DNA of 32,094 nucleotides. It comes from Agrilactobacillus composti DSM 18527 = JCM 14202 (GTDB lineage: Bacteria; Bacillota; Bacilli; Lactobacillales; Lactobacillaceae). The position numbers were made by a program, and so were the translations under genes. Position 1 is the first letter of the stretch; each line of letters starts with the position of its first letter. The notes beneath the pieces are model-generated. The model ran no database searches, was not told the origin of the DNA, and saw nothing but the letters and a program-made list of their open reading frames with translations. Of this stretch, positions 24,642 through 32,094 are shown in pieces. The stretch is taken from NCBI RefSeq assembly GCF_001436375.1, contig NZ_AZGA01000062.1, positions 623 through 32,716 on the forward strand, written 5' to 3'.

Positions 24642-25655
24642 ATGGCTGAGTTACAAAATAGTGAGCGCCTAATTATCAATACTTTGTTTGACCATACGAT
24701 TTTCACCAGTACGCCTACACCGGATATGACCAATGCCACGGTTGCGGCGATCAATGCCTTAAAACGGCCCAGGGTGCAACGCAAAATCACCCGTTATCTG
24801 AAGGACTTAGTAGGGATGGGCCCGGATAATTATCAGGAAAATTTATTATTTTTACTAGGCCCCAGTCAACTGGCGGCTGATGATGTCCATATTTTATTAG
24901 CCACCCTCAAGGCCATCATCAACGAACCCAATCTGCAAACCGCTGAAACCACTCGCTTAGTCACCACGGAAAAAATCGTGCGCCAGGTGCGCAGTGAAGT
25001 GGTGAATCTAGATGAAAAAATCATTTACCGGCGCATTACCCAACTTTTCGTGGAACGATTAAACTTGCTGACCCCTGATCGCATTGATGGCCCTACCCCA
25101 GACCAAACAGAATTTGTCACCGAGTATTGGGATGTGAGCCCAGATTTTAATGCCGTGGCTAAGTGCCTGGTGGACGCCTTGATTGCCGAACAAAATACCC
25201 CGAAATTGTCCCTGATTCAGCAGGTCAATCGCACTTTACTCTTAGAACGCTTCATGAGTCCCACCACCACGCCCGCCCTTTGGCCCATATTGGTGGCCAA
25301 TAAACAGGCTATTGCCAAGCAGTGGGGCGAGTTAAAGCGCTTTGTGTTGGAGTGCGGCAGCGACTATGCCTTGTTGTTAGATACCCAGCACCAACAAAGT
25401 GCTGCCATGCCTTACATCGTAGCTTTGGCGGTGGCCCATTCGCTGGGGGCCGGGCTACCGGAAAAGGACCTGAATCAACGGATCCATGAAATTGCAGCGC
25501 AACTTTATCCTAAAAAGACCATCAGCGTCACCGACGTTCGTAGCGCCTTATTGGAAAATGCCTTAATTCAAATTGACCCTCATTTCGTCAGCCCCACCCC
25601 GTTGGTTCAACGCTTTGCCGTGCAAACTAAACCCAAAGAAGGTGCCTCATCATGA
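24642..25655 (+). CDS. jetB: JetB-like component of a Wadjet system (MukE-like)
   Basis: This 337-residue, mostly helical protein has no enzymatic motif. Its place between the JetA-like gene and the SMC ATPase gene, and its size, fit JetB, the MukE-like winged-helix partner of the kleisin. The segment GELKRFVLECGSDYALLLDTQ is reminiscent of the DUF2398 family of type II JetB, but this is a visual judgement. AAAGGAAG precedes the ATG. The stop overlaps the start of jetC in ATGA, so translation is coupled. Confidence 0.68.
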   Translation: MAELQNSERLIINTLFDHTIFTSTPTPDMTNATVAAINALKRPRVQRKITRYLKDLVGMGPDNYQENLLFLLGPSQLAADDVHILLATLKAIINEPNLQTAETTRLVTTEKIVRQVRSEVVNLDEKIIYRRITQLFVERLNLLTPDRIDGPTPDQTEFVTEYWDVSPDFNAVAKCLVDALIAEQNTPKLSLIQQVNRTLLLERFMSPTTTPALWPILVANKQAIAKQWGELKRFVLECGSDYALLLDTQHQQSAAMPYIVALAVAHSLGAGLPEKDLNQRIHEIAAQLYPKKTISVTDVRSALLENALIQIDPHFVSPTPLVQRFAVQTKPKEGASS

Positions 25656-28600
25656 CCGATTCCCAGCAACTGACGCCGGTTAGTTACCACCTGCGTCAGT
25701 TTAATAAGTACGCCCATTTAGACATGCCCGCTTCTAAAAACGGCAATTTGACAATCATTGGGGAAAACGCCGTGGGTAAGACCACCTTGGCCAATTGTTT
25801 CTTCCCCATGCTCATCGACGGGGCCATCGCCACCCCTTCCTTTAATGCGGCCAAGGGCACTGACAAAATTTCCCAAAGTGCTACGACCCGCAATAGCGCC
25901 CGGGACACCCGGACCTTTGAAAGTATGCTGCTGGGGTGGGGACCGGGGGCCATGAAGGTGCGCACCGGCTATACGTATATGCGCCTGGCCGCCAGCAAGC
26001 GCCAGGTCATCTTAGGTATTGGCGCCCACCGTGCCACCGGGGATACTCGCAAACCCACCTGGTGGTTCGTGGTCATCAGTGACGATCCCAGCAGGCAGCT
26101 AAATTTACAAACAACCGATAGCACCGGGGCGTGCTTAGATAAAGCTGCCTTTTTAAAGGCCAATGGGGATTTGGGGGCGGACTTGCATCTTTTTGAGTCC
26201 GCGCTAGATTACCGGGACTTTGTGGCCAGTCGTATCTATGGCTTCAGCAATGGTGAGACCCTAGGCAAGTTAGCCAATGTTTATCGCTTATTAGCGTCGC
26301 CGATTTTAACCTCGGGGAATGCGAAATTTTCTCCCATTAAAGCTGCCCTGCAAAATGCCCAAGAAGGTATTGATGACCAAGTGATTCAAGCTGTGGCCAA
26401 CAGCCAACGGGAAGTCAACCGTAACTTAGGGCTTTTAGACCGTTTGAAGCATGGCCAAGACCGTTTGCAAAAACTTCAAAATACTATTTTTTGGGGGAAT
26501 CTGAATCATCTCAATGAATTAATTCTATCCCGGTATAGCGATACCCATGCTGCCTATGAACAGGCTCAAATCGATGCGGCTCAGGCCCAACAAAAGGTGA
26601 CTAAATACGCGGACCAAATCAAATTGTTACAGGAAAACATTCAAAACAACCAAGCCCACCTAGATCAGTTGCGGGATGCACAAATTCAACAAAAGAGTAT
26701 CCGGCAACAAAGAGCTCTCTATCAAACCCAAATTGACACTGAGACCAAACGGCTGCAGACCTATCAGTATTATCAGGATCAGCTGACTACCTTAACGGCC
26801 AAGCAACAAGAACTGCAAGACCAACAAAACGATTTAGCCGTGCAACAAGACCAATTACAACGCCACCAGCTCAGTCCCCTACAAGCCCAAATCAGTACCC
26901 AGGCGGCCCACCTGACCGAATTTGCTTCGGCCATCGCCCAGATAAACCCCACTGAGGTGGCCCGCCAAATCCGAGTTTATTTACGCCAGTTAAAACAACA
27001 ACTCAATGACTATCACCATTTGGCCGACACCATGGCCAGTCTCAGCGAAGACGTGGCCATTGTCCAAGATATGCAGGGCCAAATGGCAACCAGTATCGAC
27101 CAGCACCTGCCCGGTCCCTTATTAGGCCGCGCTCGCCCCGCCCTGCAACAGGACAACCAAACCATCCATACCCAGGGTGCTGCTAAGATGAATGCCCAAT
27201 ATCAAGCCTTAGCTGACCAACAGGCGCAACTGCTGGATGAGCACCCAGATTTAAGAGCCGCCTTGACCCGAGAGGATTTAGTGGCCACTTTAACGGGCTT
27301 TCAAAAAGAATTTGCGCAAATCATCGCCCAAATAGAAGGGCTAGACCAAGAACAAGCCAACCTGGACCAGGCTGCGGGCAATACCGCCCAACAAATTCAA
27401 GCTATCCAAAACAGCTTAAACCTTGACCCGGATTTCGAGGTTGACCAGGTCACTGCCGCCATTGCCGCGGCCAATGAAAAATTGGCTAACTTAGTCATTG
27501 ACCCCACCATTGACGACCAATTGGCCCAGGTGGCCAAAGAACACCAAGATTTAACCCAAGCTGAGCGGGAGGCCACCCAACAAAAGAGCATGGCAGAAGG
27601 CCGGGCTCAAGCGGCGGCCACCGCCAGTGACCAGCACGCCGCTACGTTGCAGCAATTGCGCCAAGCTATCTTAGAACCCCTGACAACTTTAGCGCCTTAT
27701 TGTCCAGATGATGTCACCTTAGCTGATATTGACGCGACGATTACCTTCGTCACCACCCATCGGGCTAAAGTGCGGGGCAATAGTTATGCCCAAGTCAGCA
27801 ATCGTATCAGTCATTTAATTCATAATAATAACCGGGATGGGGTGGATCGGGATGCTTTGGACGTTTTATTTGAAGACCGGGATCAGCCGGCCATCGCCAG
27901 CGCCATGCGCCAACAACATGCCATCGAAAAAAATGATTTAACGGTGGTGGCCTTTGACCTCCATGCCGCCCAGGCCATTTTAGCTGCCGACCGCACTGGG
28001 GTCGAACAGGCCTTGACCCAATTGGAACAGGGCAATGACTTTGCCCAGACCACTTATTTAGGGGCGGCCACCCAACTGATCACTGCCCAATATCAAGCCA
28101 TTGACGCTTATAATGACATGCTGGTGCAAGGGGCTGGTGACAATAATAGTATTAAATTAAAAGTCGCTTTAACCCCGGCTACCGTTACCCCAGAAGTCAT
28201 TGCCGAGGCCCGAGATCCCCAGCTGGAACAACGGCCGGCTTTGCTAGCTGAAATCAAAAAGCGCCTGGAAAAACTGGCCAATGACGCCGATGTCGCCGAT
28301 GATGAGGGGGATTTTCAAGCCGCGGCCCGGGCTTTGTTAGATACCCGCCAGTGGTCAGATTTCAACGTCTTGATCAAGCGGCGGCAAAGTGCTGAGGATA
28401 ACTATGAAGCTGTGGATAACAAGTTCGTCCAATCTGGGGGCTCTGGGGCTGAAAAAGCCCAGGCCATGGTCTTGCCCCTCTTATTGGTGCCGAAGATGGT
28501 CCTGCGGCAAGCAACGCTGGCAGATACCCCTTATTTGGTGATGTTTGATGAATTCGCCGATAAATTAGACCCCGAAACCGCTAAATCTTTTGTGAACACC

Positions 28601-28783
28601 ATTGCCCGCTTTGGCTTTTGTTTCATTGCCACCATGCCCAACGGGGCTCAAAACAAAATTCTCGCCGATGGGGTGGCCAACATCGCCTACACGGTGCTGG
28701 CGCCCCAGCAACAAGATGACGGGTTGTTCCATCAAAATCGCGTGGAACCGGCCTTGATTTGGCAACAAGAGGTACCATCATGA
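25652..28783 (+). CDS. jetC: JetC, SMC/MukB-like ATPase of a Wadjet system
   Basis: This 1043-residue SMC-type ATPase is expected to extrude DNA loops and so sense small circular DNA. The Walker A motif GENAVGKTT is at residues 37-45. Long Gln/Ala-rich coiled coils run from about 280 to 650, with a likely hinge-like break near the middle. The ABC signature SGGSGAEKAQA begins at Ser928, and Walker B YLVMFDEF (Asp966-Glu967) is followed by ADKLD. The N-terminal YHLRQFNKYAHLDMPAS resembles MukB/JetC heads rather than RecF or SbcC. It is short next to the roughly 1,100-1,400 residues usual for Wadjet ATPases. It overlaps jetB and jetD by 4 bp each. No interrupting stop or frameshift is seen, so the gene looks functional. 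Confidence 0.85.
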   Translation: MTDSQQLTPVSYHLRQFNKYAHLDMPASKNGNLTIIGENAVGKTTLANCFFPMLIDGAIATPSFNAAKGTDKISQSATTRNSARDTRTFESMLLGWGPGAMKVRTGYTYMRLAASKRQVILGIGAHRATGDTRKPTWWFVVISDDPSRQLNLQTTDSTGACLDKAAFLKANGDLGADLHLFESALDYRDFVASRIYGFSNGETLGKLANVYRLLASPILTSGNAKFSPIKAALQNAQEGIDDQVIQAVANSQREVNRNLGLLDRLKHGQDRLQKLQNTIFWGNLNHLNELILSRYSDTHAAYEQAQIDAAQAQQKVTKYADQIKLLQENIQNNQAHLDQLRDAQIQQKSIRQQRALYQTQIDTETKRLQTYQYYQDQLTTLTAKQQELQDQQNDLAVQQDQLQRHQLSPLQAQISTQAAHLTEFASAIAQINPTEVARQIRVYLRQLKQQLNDYHHLADTMASLSEDVAIVQDMQGQMATSIDQHLPGPLLGRARPALQQDNQTIHTQGAAKMNAQYQALADQQAQLLDEHPDLRAALTREDLVATLTGFQKEFAQIIAQIEGLDQEQANLDQAAGNTAQQIQAIQNSLNLDPDFEVDQVTAAIAAANEKLANLVIDPTIDDQLAQVAKEHQDLTQAEREATQQKSMAEGRAQAAATASDQHAATLQQLRQAILEPLTTLAPYCPDDVTLADIDATITFVTTHRAKVRGNSYAQVSNRISHLIHNNNRDGVDRDALDVLFEDRDQPAIASAMRQQHAIEKNDLTVVAFDLHAAQAILAADRTGVEQALTQLEQGNDFAQTTYLGAATQLITAQYQAIDAYNDMLVQGAGDNNSIKLKVALTPATVTPEVIAEARDPQLEQRPALLAEIKKRLEKLANDADVADDEGDFQAAARALLDTRQWSDFNVLIKRRQSAEDNYEAVDNKFVQSGGSGAEKAQAMVLPLLLVPKMVLRQATLADTPYLVMFDEFADKLDPETAKSFVNTIARFGFCFIATMPNGAQNKILADGVANIAYTVLAPQQQDDGLFHQNRVEPALIWQQEVPS

Positions 28784-29595
28784 GCCCGTACCAACAAGCT
28801 TACCGCACCAACACCGGCAAGCCCCTGCCGGCCCAGGCAGCCACTTTAGAGCCCCTGTTTGCTCAAATTGCGGCGGGGGAAGCCCTGCCACCCCGGGGCC
28901 AACAGGCAGTGACCTTGGGCTTAACCGCCCACAGCCTCACGGATGCCAAAGCCGATCCCGATTTATTTGAGTACTACCGTTGGGTCATCACCCATTGTTT
29001 TGCCCAAAAAGAAATCAATGAACTGACGGCCAAATTGATCGGCATGGCCTTTACCAGTGCTAATATCTTCCAAACAGACCTGCCCCAACCTATCACCTTG
29101 AACCCTTGGCAAATTGATGCCATGCTGACTTTTCCTCTAGCCACCAAGCAGGCGGTGGTCATTGAAAACAACGGGGTTTTTGCCTTGTTACATCAACGCC
29201 ATCCCACCTGGCCCCTTATCGTCCAATCCGGCAATGACTTCAATCCTGCCTATGTTCAATTGATTCAAAATCTAGAACAACGGGGGGTCGCCTTTACCTA
29301 CATTGGCGACTTAGACAGTCGGGGCATTCAAATGGCTGACCACTTCTTCACCCAATTACAACGCACCCCTATTGACGTGGTCACCGCCCTGCAACGGCCC
29401 GTGGACGTGGCCAAGTGGGTGGCGCTCATGGGCAAACCAGACCCCAAGCGCACCCGGGCCCTTACCGTTCAAAACGCCATTTATCAACAGGAACTCAACG
29501 TGATCCAGCTCTCCGAGAAATTTGTGGAACAAGAACAACTGCTGGCCATCTATGAAGCGCGCATCCCCCAATGGTTAGCTGAAAATAAATCTTGA
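28780..29595 (+). CDS. jetD: JetD, Toprim-domain nuclease of a Wadjet system (DUF2399 type)
   Basis: This 271-residue protein should cleave the DNA that JetABC has looped. The C-terminal half carries a Toprim-like core: VVIENNGVF with Glu129, PLIVQSG, and YIGDLDSRGIQMAD with Asp177 and Asp179. The order 'VxxEN..V, PL(V/I)xxSG, GDxDxxGxxxA' is what I know from the DUF2399/TIGR02679 family, which is JetD of type II Wadjet. The N-terminal 120 residues replace a longer region in the usual family members. The start is the ATG at 28780, overlapping the jetC stop; an in-frame ATG at 28759 is inside jetC and lacks the GAGG site. Confidence 0.8.
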   Translation: MSPYQQAYRTNTGKPLPAQAATLEPLFAQIAAGEALPPRGQQAVTLGLTAHSLTDAKADPDLFEYYRWVITHCFAQKEINELTAKLIGMAFTSANIFQTDLPQPITLNPWQIDAMLTFPLATKQAVVIENNGVFALLHQRHPTWPLIVQSGNDFNPAYVQLIQNLEQRGVAFTYIGDLDSRGIQMADHFFTQLQRTPIDVVTALQRPVDVAKWVALMGKPDPKRTRALTVQNAIYQQELNVIQLSEKFVEQEQLLAIYEARIPQWLAENKS

Positions 29596-29605
29596 GCAGA
29601 AAAAT

Positions 29606-29625
29606 AGCCAGCATCCCTGCTGGCT
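29606..29625 (+). terminator. Hairpin just after jetD
   Basis: AGCCAGC-ATCCCT-GCTGGCT is a perfect 7-bp stem, 11 nt beyond the stop. It is followed by GAAAAAC, so it is not a classical terminator on the plus strand and may instead protect the mRNA end. Confidence 0.45.
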
Positions 29626-29646
29626 GAAAAACTAGTTATATCATTT

Positions 29647-29680
29647 AACGCTAATCAGTCCAGGCTGGTTGGCGTTTTTT
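29647..29680 (+). terminator. Terminator of the jet operon
   Basis: AACGCTAATCAG pairs with CTGGTTGGCGTT (12 bp, two wobbles) and is followed by further T, six in all at the stem end. It may also stop the converging msrA transcript. Confidence 0.85.
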
Positions 29681-29706
29681 GTTGTCTAACGCTAACTAAA
29701 CTTGTT

Positions 29707-30543
29707 CTATTTCCCCACGATGCGCCGCACACCCCGCCGCACCCCGTTTTCCAAGCGCTGGAAGGCGAGGTATTGTTGGCGGGCCCGTTTGATGCGTTTA
29801 TAGCGCTGGGGATTTTTTTGATAGAATTGTTGATGAAAATTCTCAGCGGGCCAAAAGTGGCTGGCGGGTTCTATGGCGGTGACGATGGGTTTTTGATAGC
29901 GCCCCGACGCCGCTAATTTCTGTTTGGAGGCCGTGGCGATTTGGCGCTGAGTGTCATTGCTCACGAAAATAACCGGGCGATAATTATTGCCCCGATCGCT
30001 AATTTGCCCCAATTCATCCGTGGGGTCCGTTAAGTCCCAATAAAGATCCACTAACTGCTGATAACTGACACGGCGGGTATCAAAAATCACTTCAATGGCC
30101 TCCACATGGCCGGTATACTGCAACACCACCTGTTCATAAGTGGGATTATCGGTATGGCCGCCGGTATAGCCAGATAAGACGGACACGATGCCCGGGTAAG
30201 TTTCAAAGGGTTCCACCATACACCAAAAACAGCCCCCGGCAAAGATCGCCCGTTCCTGGTAAGGCAGATCAGCTTGTTGGTGTTGGGTCACGTCAAACTG
30301 GGGCGCTGTGTAAGTGGCGTCGGTGAGCCCCACATAAAAATCCGTCACATCGGGGGTCAAATTGTGGCGTAGCGCCAAGGGCCGCAAATCGTATTCTAAT
30401 TTATCAATTTCAACGTCAAAATTACCGCCAGCTTCAATAGCGGTTTTTGCAGCGGTCAATAATTGGCGTTCCCAGTCTCGGGTTGCCGGATTTAGCATCA
30501 AATTATAAATTTCCGTCAGGACCTGTTCAGTTTTATCGATCAT
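29707..30543 (-). CDS. msrA: MsrA methionine sulfoxide reductase with N-terminal immunity-like helical domain
   Basis: This 278-residue protein reduces methionine-S-sulfoxide in oxidised proteins. The MsrA domain starts near residue 97 with [10 protein letters not shown] (nucleophile Cys105) and continues with [22 protein letters not shown] and [11 protein letters not shown]; no recycling cysteine is apparent beyond Cys108. Residues 1-80 are an extra helical domain ([15 protein letters not shown], then [18 protein letters not shown]). Its pattern recalls the enterocin-A-type bacteriocin immunity fold, so this looks like a domain fusion. The ATG at 30543 is preceded by AAGGATAG; an in-frame ATG at 30573 has no site. 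Confidence 0.9.
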   Translation of the reverse strand: MIDKTEQVLTEIYNLMLNPATRDWERQLLTAAKTAIEAGGNFDVEIDKLEYDLRPLALRHNLTPDVTDFYVGLTDATYTAPQFDVTQHQQADLPYQERAIFAGGCFWCMVEPFETYPGIVSVLSGYTGGHTDNPTYEQVVLQYTGHVEAIEVIFDTRRVSYQQLVDLYWDLTDPTDELGQISDRGNNYRPVIFVSNDTQRQIATASKQKLAASGRYQKPIVTAIEPASHFWPAENFHQQFYQKNPQRYKRIKRARQQYLAFQRLENGVRRGVRRIVGK

Positions 30544-30648
30544 GGCTATCCTTATCCTTTGCTGTAGCCTCATTGTATTGTTCCAAAAATGATGATTGTT
30601 CCCATGATACTACGCTAAAGTCCAGTAATGTGCAAAAATTTAGCCTAC

Positions 30649-30683
30649 AAAAATGGCGATCCAATATAATCACTGGGTCGCCA
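30649..30683 (-). terminator. Terminator of the LPXTG surface protein gene
   Basis: On the minus strand TGGCGACCC pairs with GGATCGCCA (one wobble) around a 12-nt loop and is followed by five T, 11 nt past the stop codon. Confidence 0.8.
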
Positions 30684-30693
30684 CTCGCTTGCT

Positions 30694-32094
30694 TTATTTC
30701 ACTTTTAATTTCTTATAACTCACGATGCCTAATGCACTGAACAACAAGACAAAGCCTAAAATCGATAGGCCCTTGGACCAACTGTGGTCTTCACCGGTCT
30801 GGGGCAATAATTGCTTGCTGGATCCGGTGATGGTCTCAGTGCTCACAGGAATCAGATGATGCTTAGATTCTGTGGGGACGGTGCCGGTTGTCGTTGATGC
30901 ACCTGGTGTAGTCGCTGTGCCTGGTTGCGGATCACTAGGGGTGATGGGTAACAGCGGCTGATTAGGATCAGTGGGTGTTGTGGGTACATCAGGTTGTTGC
31001 GGCACGTCTGGTTTTTGTGGCACCTGGGGTTGGCTAGGTTGAACTGGGGTTGTGGGTACATAAGTGTTGATCACATCAGACCCGTCGACTTGGCTAGTAT
31101 AATGGGGCACTTTATCTTCTGAGACCGTATAAACAATGGTCTGATTGCCCTGTTTCAGCGGTAAATTGCTGAATTCATAGTGCCAATTGTCCGCAGCCGT
31201 GACTTGTTTGCTTTTTATAACGCGGCCATTAGCCAACAAATGGATGGTAATAGCATCTGGCCGTTGGTTGGCGGCATTACCCTGGTCCTGCCAAATCTTG
31301 TTCCCGGAAACCGTAGCGGTTATCGGTTTAGTGGGTGGCACCAGGATATAGGTGTTGGTGATATTGTAACCATTAATATCCGTTTGATAATAGGGCACAT
31401 AGTTTTCACTAATAGTATAGGCAATTGTCTGTCCTGCTTGGTCCACCTTAGGCAAATTGGTAAATTCGTATTGCCAATTATTTTGAGCAGTCACCGTCTT
31501 AGTTTGCACCACTTGCCCGTTGGCTAGTAAATTGACTTGAATACTCGTGGGACGCTGCTGAAATTGATCAGCCCCGTCGATCCAAGTTTTATGCCCAGCT
31601 ACCGTGGTGGTCGTGGGTTTGGTAGGTGGCGTGGTCACAAAGGTATTGGTGATATTGTAACCGTTAATTTTAGTGGCGTAATTGGTCACGGGATCTTCAC
31701 TGACCGTATACACAATGGCCTTGCCCTGATCGTCGGTCTTCGGTAAATTCGTGAAATGATACTGCCATTGATTGGTGGCAGTCACCGTCTTGGTTTGCAC
31801 CACTTTGCCATTGGCTAACAGATTAACTTTGATACTGTCTGGGCGCTGGCCGGCTTGATTGTTGGTATCTGACCAAGTCTTTTGGCCGCTGACCGTGGTG
31901 GTGGCTGGCTGACTCACATGGGTGTTGGTGATATTATAACCATTAATTTTTGTCGTGTAATTAGCCACAGGAGCTTCACTGATGGTGTAAGTAATGGCTT
32001 TACCCTGGTCGGTCTTAGGCAAGTTGGTGAAACTATATTGCCATTGACTGGCGGCGTTCACCGTTTTAGTCTGCACCACTTTGCCGTTGGCTAA
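30694..32094 (-). CDS. LPXTG cell-wall-anchored protein with Cna-B repeats (partial, 5' end outside window)
   Basis: The visible 467 residues are the C-terminal part of a sortase-anchored surface protein. The reading frame is open to the right edge, so the gene starts beyond 32094. At least four Cna-B repeats of 93-97 residues are seen. Each carries a GxKxW motif with a Lys, a SExxV segment with Glu, and a (N/D)xINTxV end with Asn, the trio that forms isopeptide bonds in this family. A Pro/Thr/Gln-rich wall-spanning stretch, the sorting signal LPQTGE, a hydrophobic helix and the basic tail KKLKVK follow. Such proteins are stiff stalks for adhesion. The binding domain, if any, would lie outside this window. 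Confidence 0.92.
   Translation of the reverse strand, partial: LANGKVVQTKTVNAASQWQYSFTNLPKTDQGKAITYTISEAPVANYTTKINGYNITNTHVSQPATTTVSGQKTWSDTNNQAGQRPDSIKVNLLANGKVVQTKTVTATNQWQYHFTNLPKTDDQGKAIVYTVSEDPVTNYATKINGYNITNTFVTTPPTKPTTTTVAGHKTWIDGADQFQQRPTSIQVNLLANGQVVQTKTVTAQNNWQYEFTNLPKVDQAGQTIAYTISENYVPYYQTDINGYNITNTYILVPPTKPITATVSGNKIWQDQGNAANQRPDAITIHLLANGRVIKSKQVTAADNWHYEFSNLPLKQGNQTIVYTVSEDKVPHYTSQVDGSDVINTYVPTTPVQPSQPQVPQKPDVPQQPDVPTTPTDPNQPLLPITPSDPQPGTATTPGASTTTGTVPTESKHHLIPVSTETITGSSKQLLPQTGEDHSWSKGLSILGFVLLFSALGIVSYKKLKVK
31064..32094 (-). repeat. Tandem Cna-B coding repeats
   Basis: The block GTGTTGGTGATATT-type recurs at about 31064, 31351, 31642 and 31921, giving periods of 279-291 bp (93-97 codons). 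The right-hand copies are the most alike at DNA level, which fits recent duplication. Confidence 0.8.

Overview
The window looks like a chromosomal segment from a lactobacillus (family Lactobacillaceae). The evidence is the gene order walR-walK-walH-walI-walJ-htrA-rlmH, lactobacillus-style proteins such as YisL, WalHI and an LPXTG surface protein with Cna-B repeats, Firmicutes-type terminators, and strong AGGAGG-type ribosome binding sites. Genus and species cannot be set from the sequence alone. All function calls come from reading motifs by eye; no database search was run.

Positions 1-3325: the left edge is the 5' end of a group II intron on the minus strand, abutting a terminator hairpin. 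Next is a two-gene heavy-metal resistance operon: a CmtR-like ArsR repressor with its operator, and a P1B-type Cd/Zn/Pb ATPase with a 16-cysteine N-terminal extension. Positions 3396-8250, minus strand: a sugar operon of LacI-family regulator, GH13 alpha-glucosidase and IIBCA phosphotransferase permease, with two matching palindromic operators. Positions 8270-17523, minus strand: a DMT (YdcZ-type) transporter, rlmH, a 560-bp spacer dense in DnaA boxes, htrA with its own promoter, and the complete essential cell-wall two-component cluster walJ-walI-walH-walK-walR.

Positions 17584-20876: tRNA-Lys(CTT), then a two-gene unit on the minus strand with a TetR regulator 2 nt upstream of a divergent LepA/EF4 paralogue. 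Two TetR-type palindromes lie upstream, followed by a possible small RNA. Positions 20877-22485: an M20 (DapE/ArgE-like) deacylase and a YisL membrane protein. Positions 22486-23133 hold no convincing gene, but contain two copies of a roughly 90-bp element ending in a terminator and two blocks of AGTAA motifs spaced exactly 10 bp.

Positions 23134-29595 hold the main accessory system: four tightly packed genes read as a compact Wadjet/JetABCD anti-plasmid system. JetA and JetB are the MukF/MukE-like partners, JetC is an SMC-type ATPase, and JetD is a Toprim nuclease of the DUF2399 type, which points to type II. The proteins look shorter than the usual type II members. The right end carries an MsrA with an N-terminal helical domain resembling bacteriocin immunity proteins, and the C-terminal part of a Cna-B/LPQTG cell-wall protein that runs off the window.
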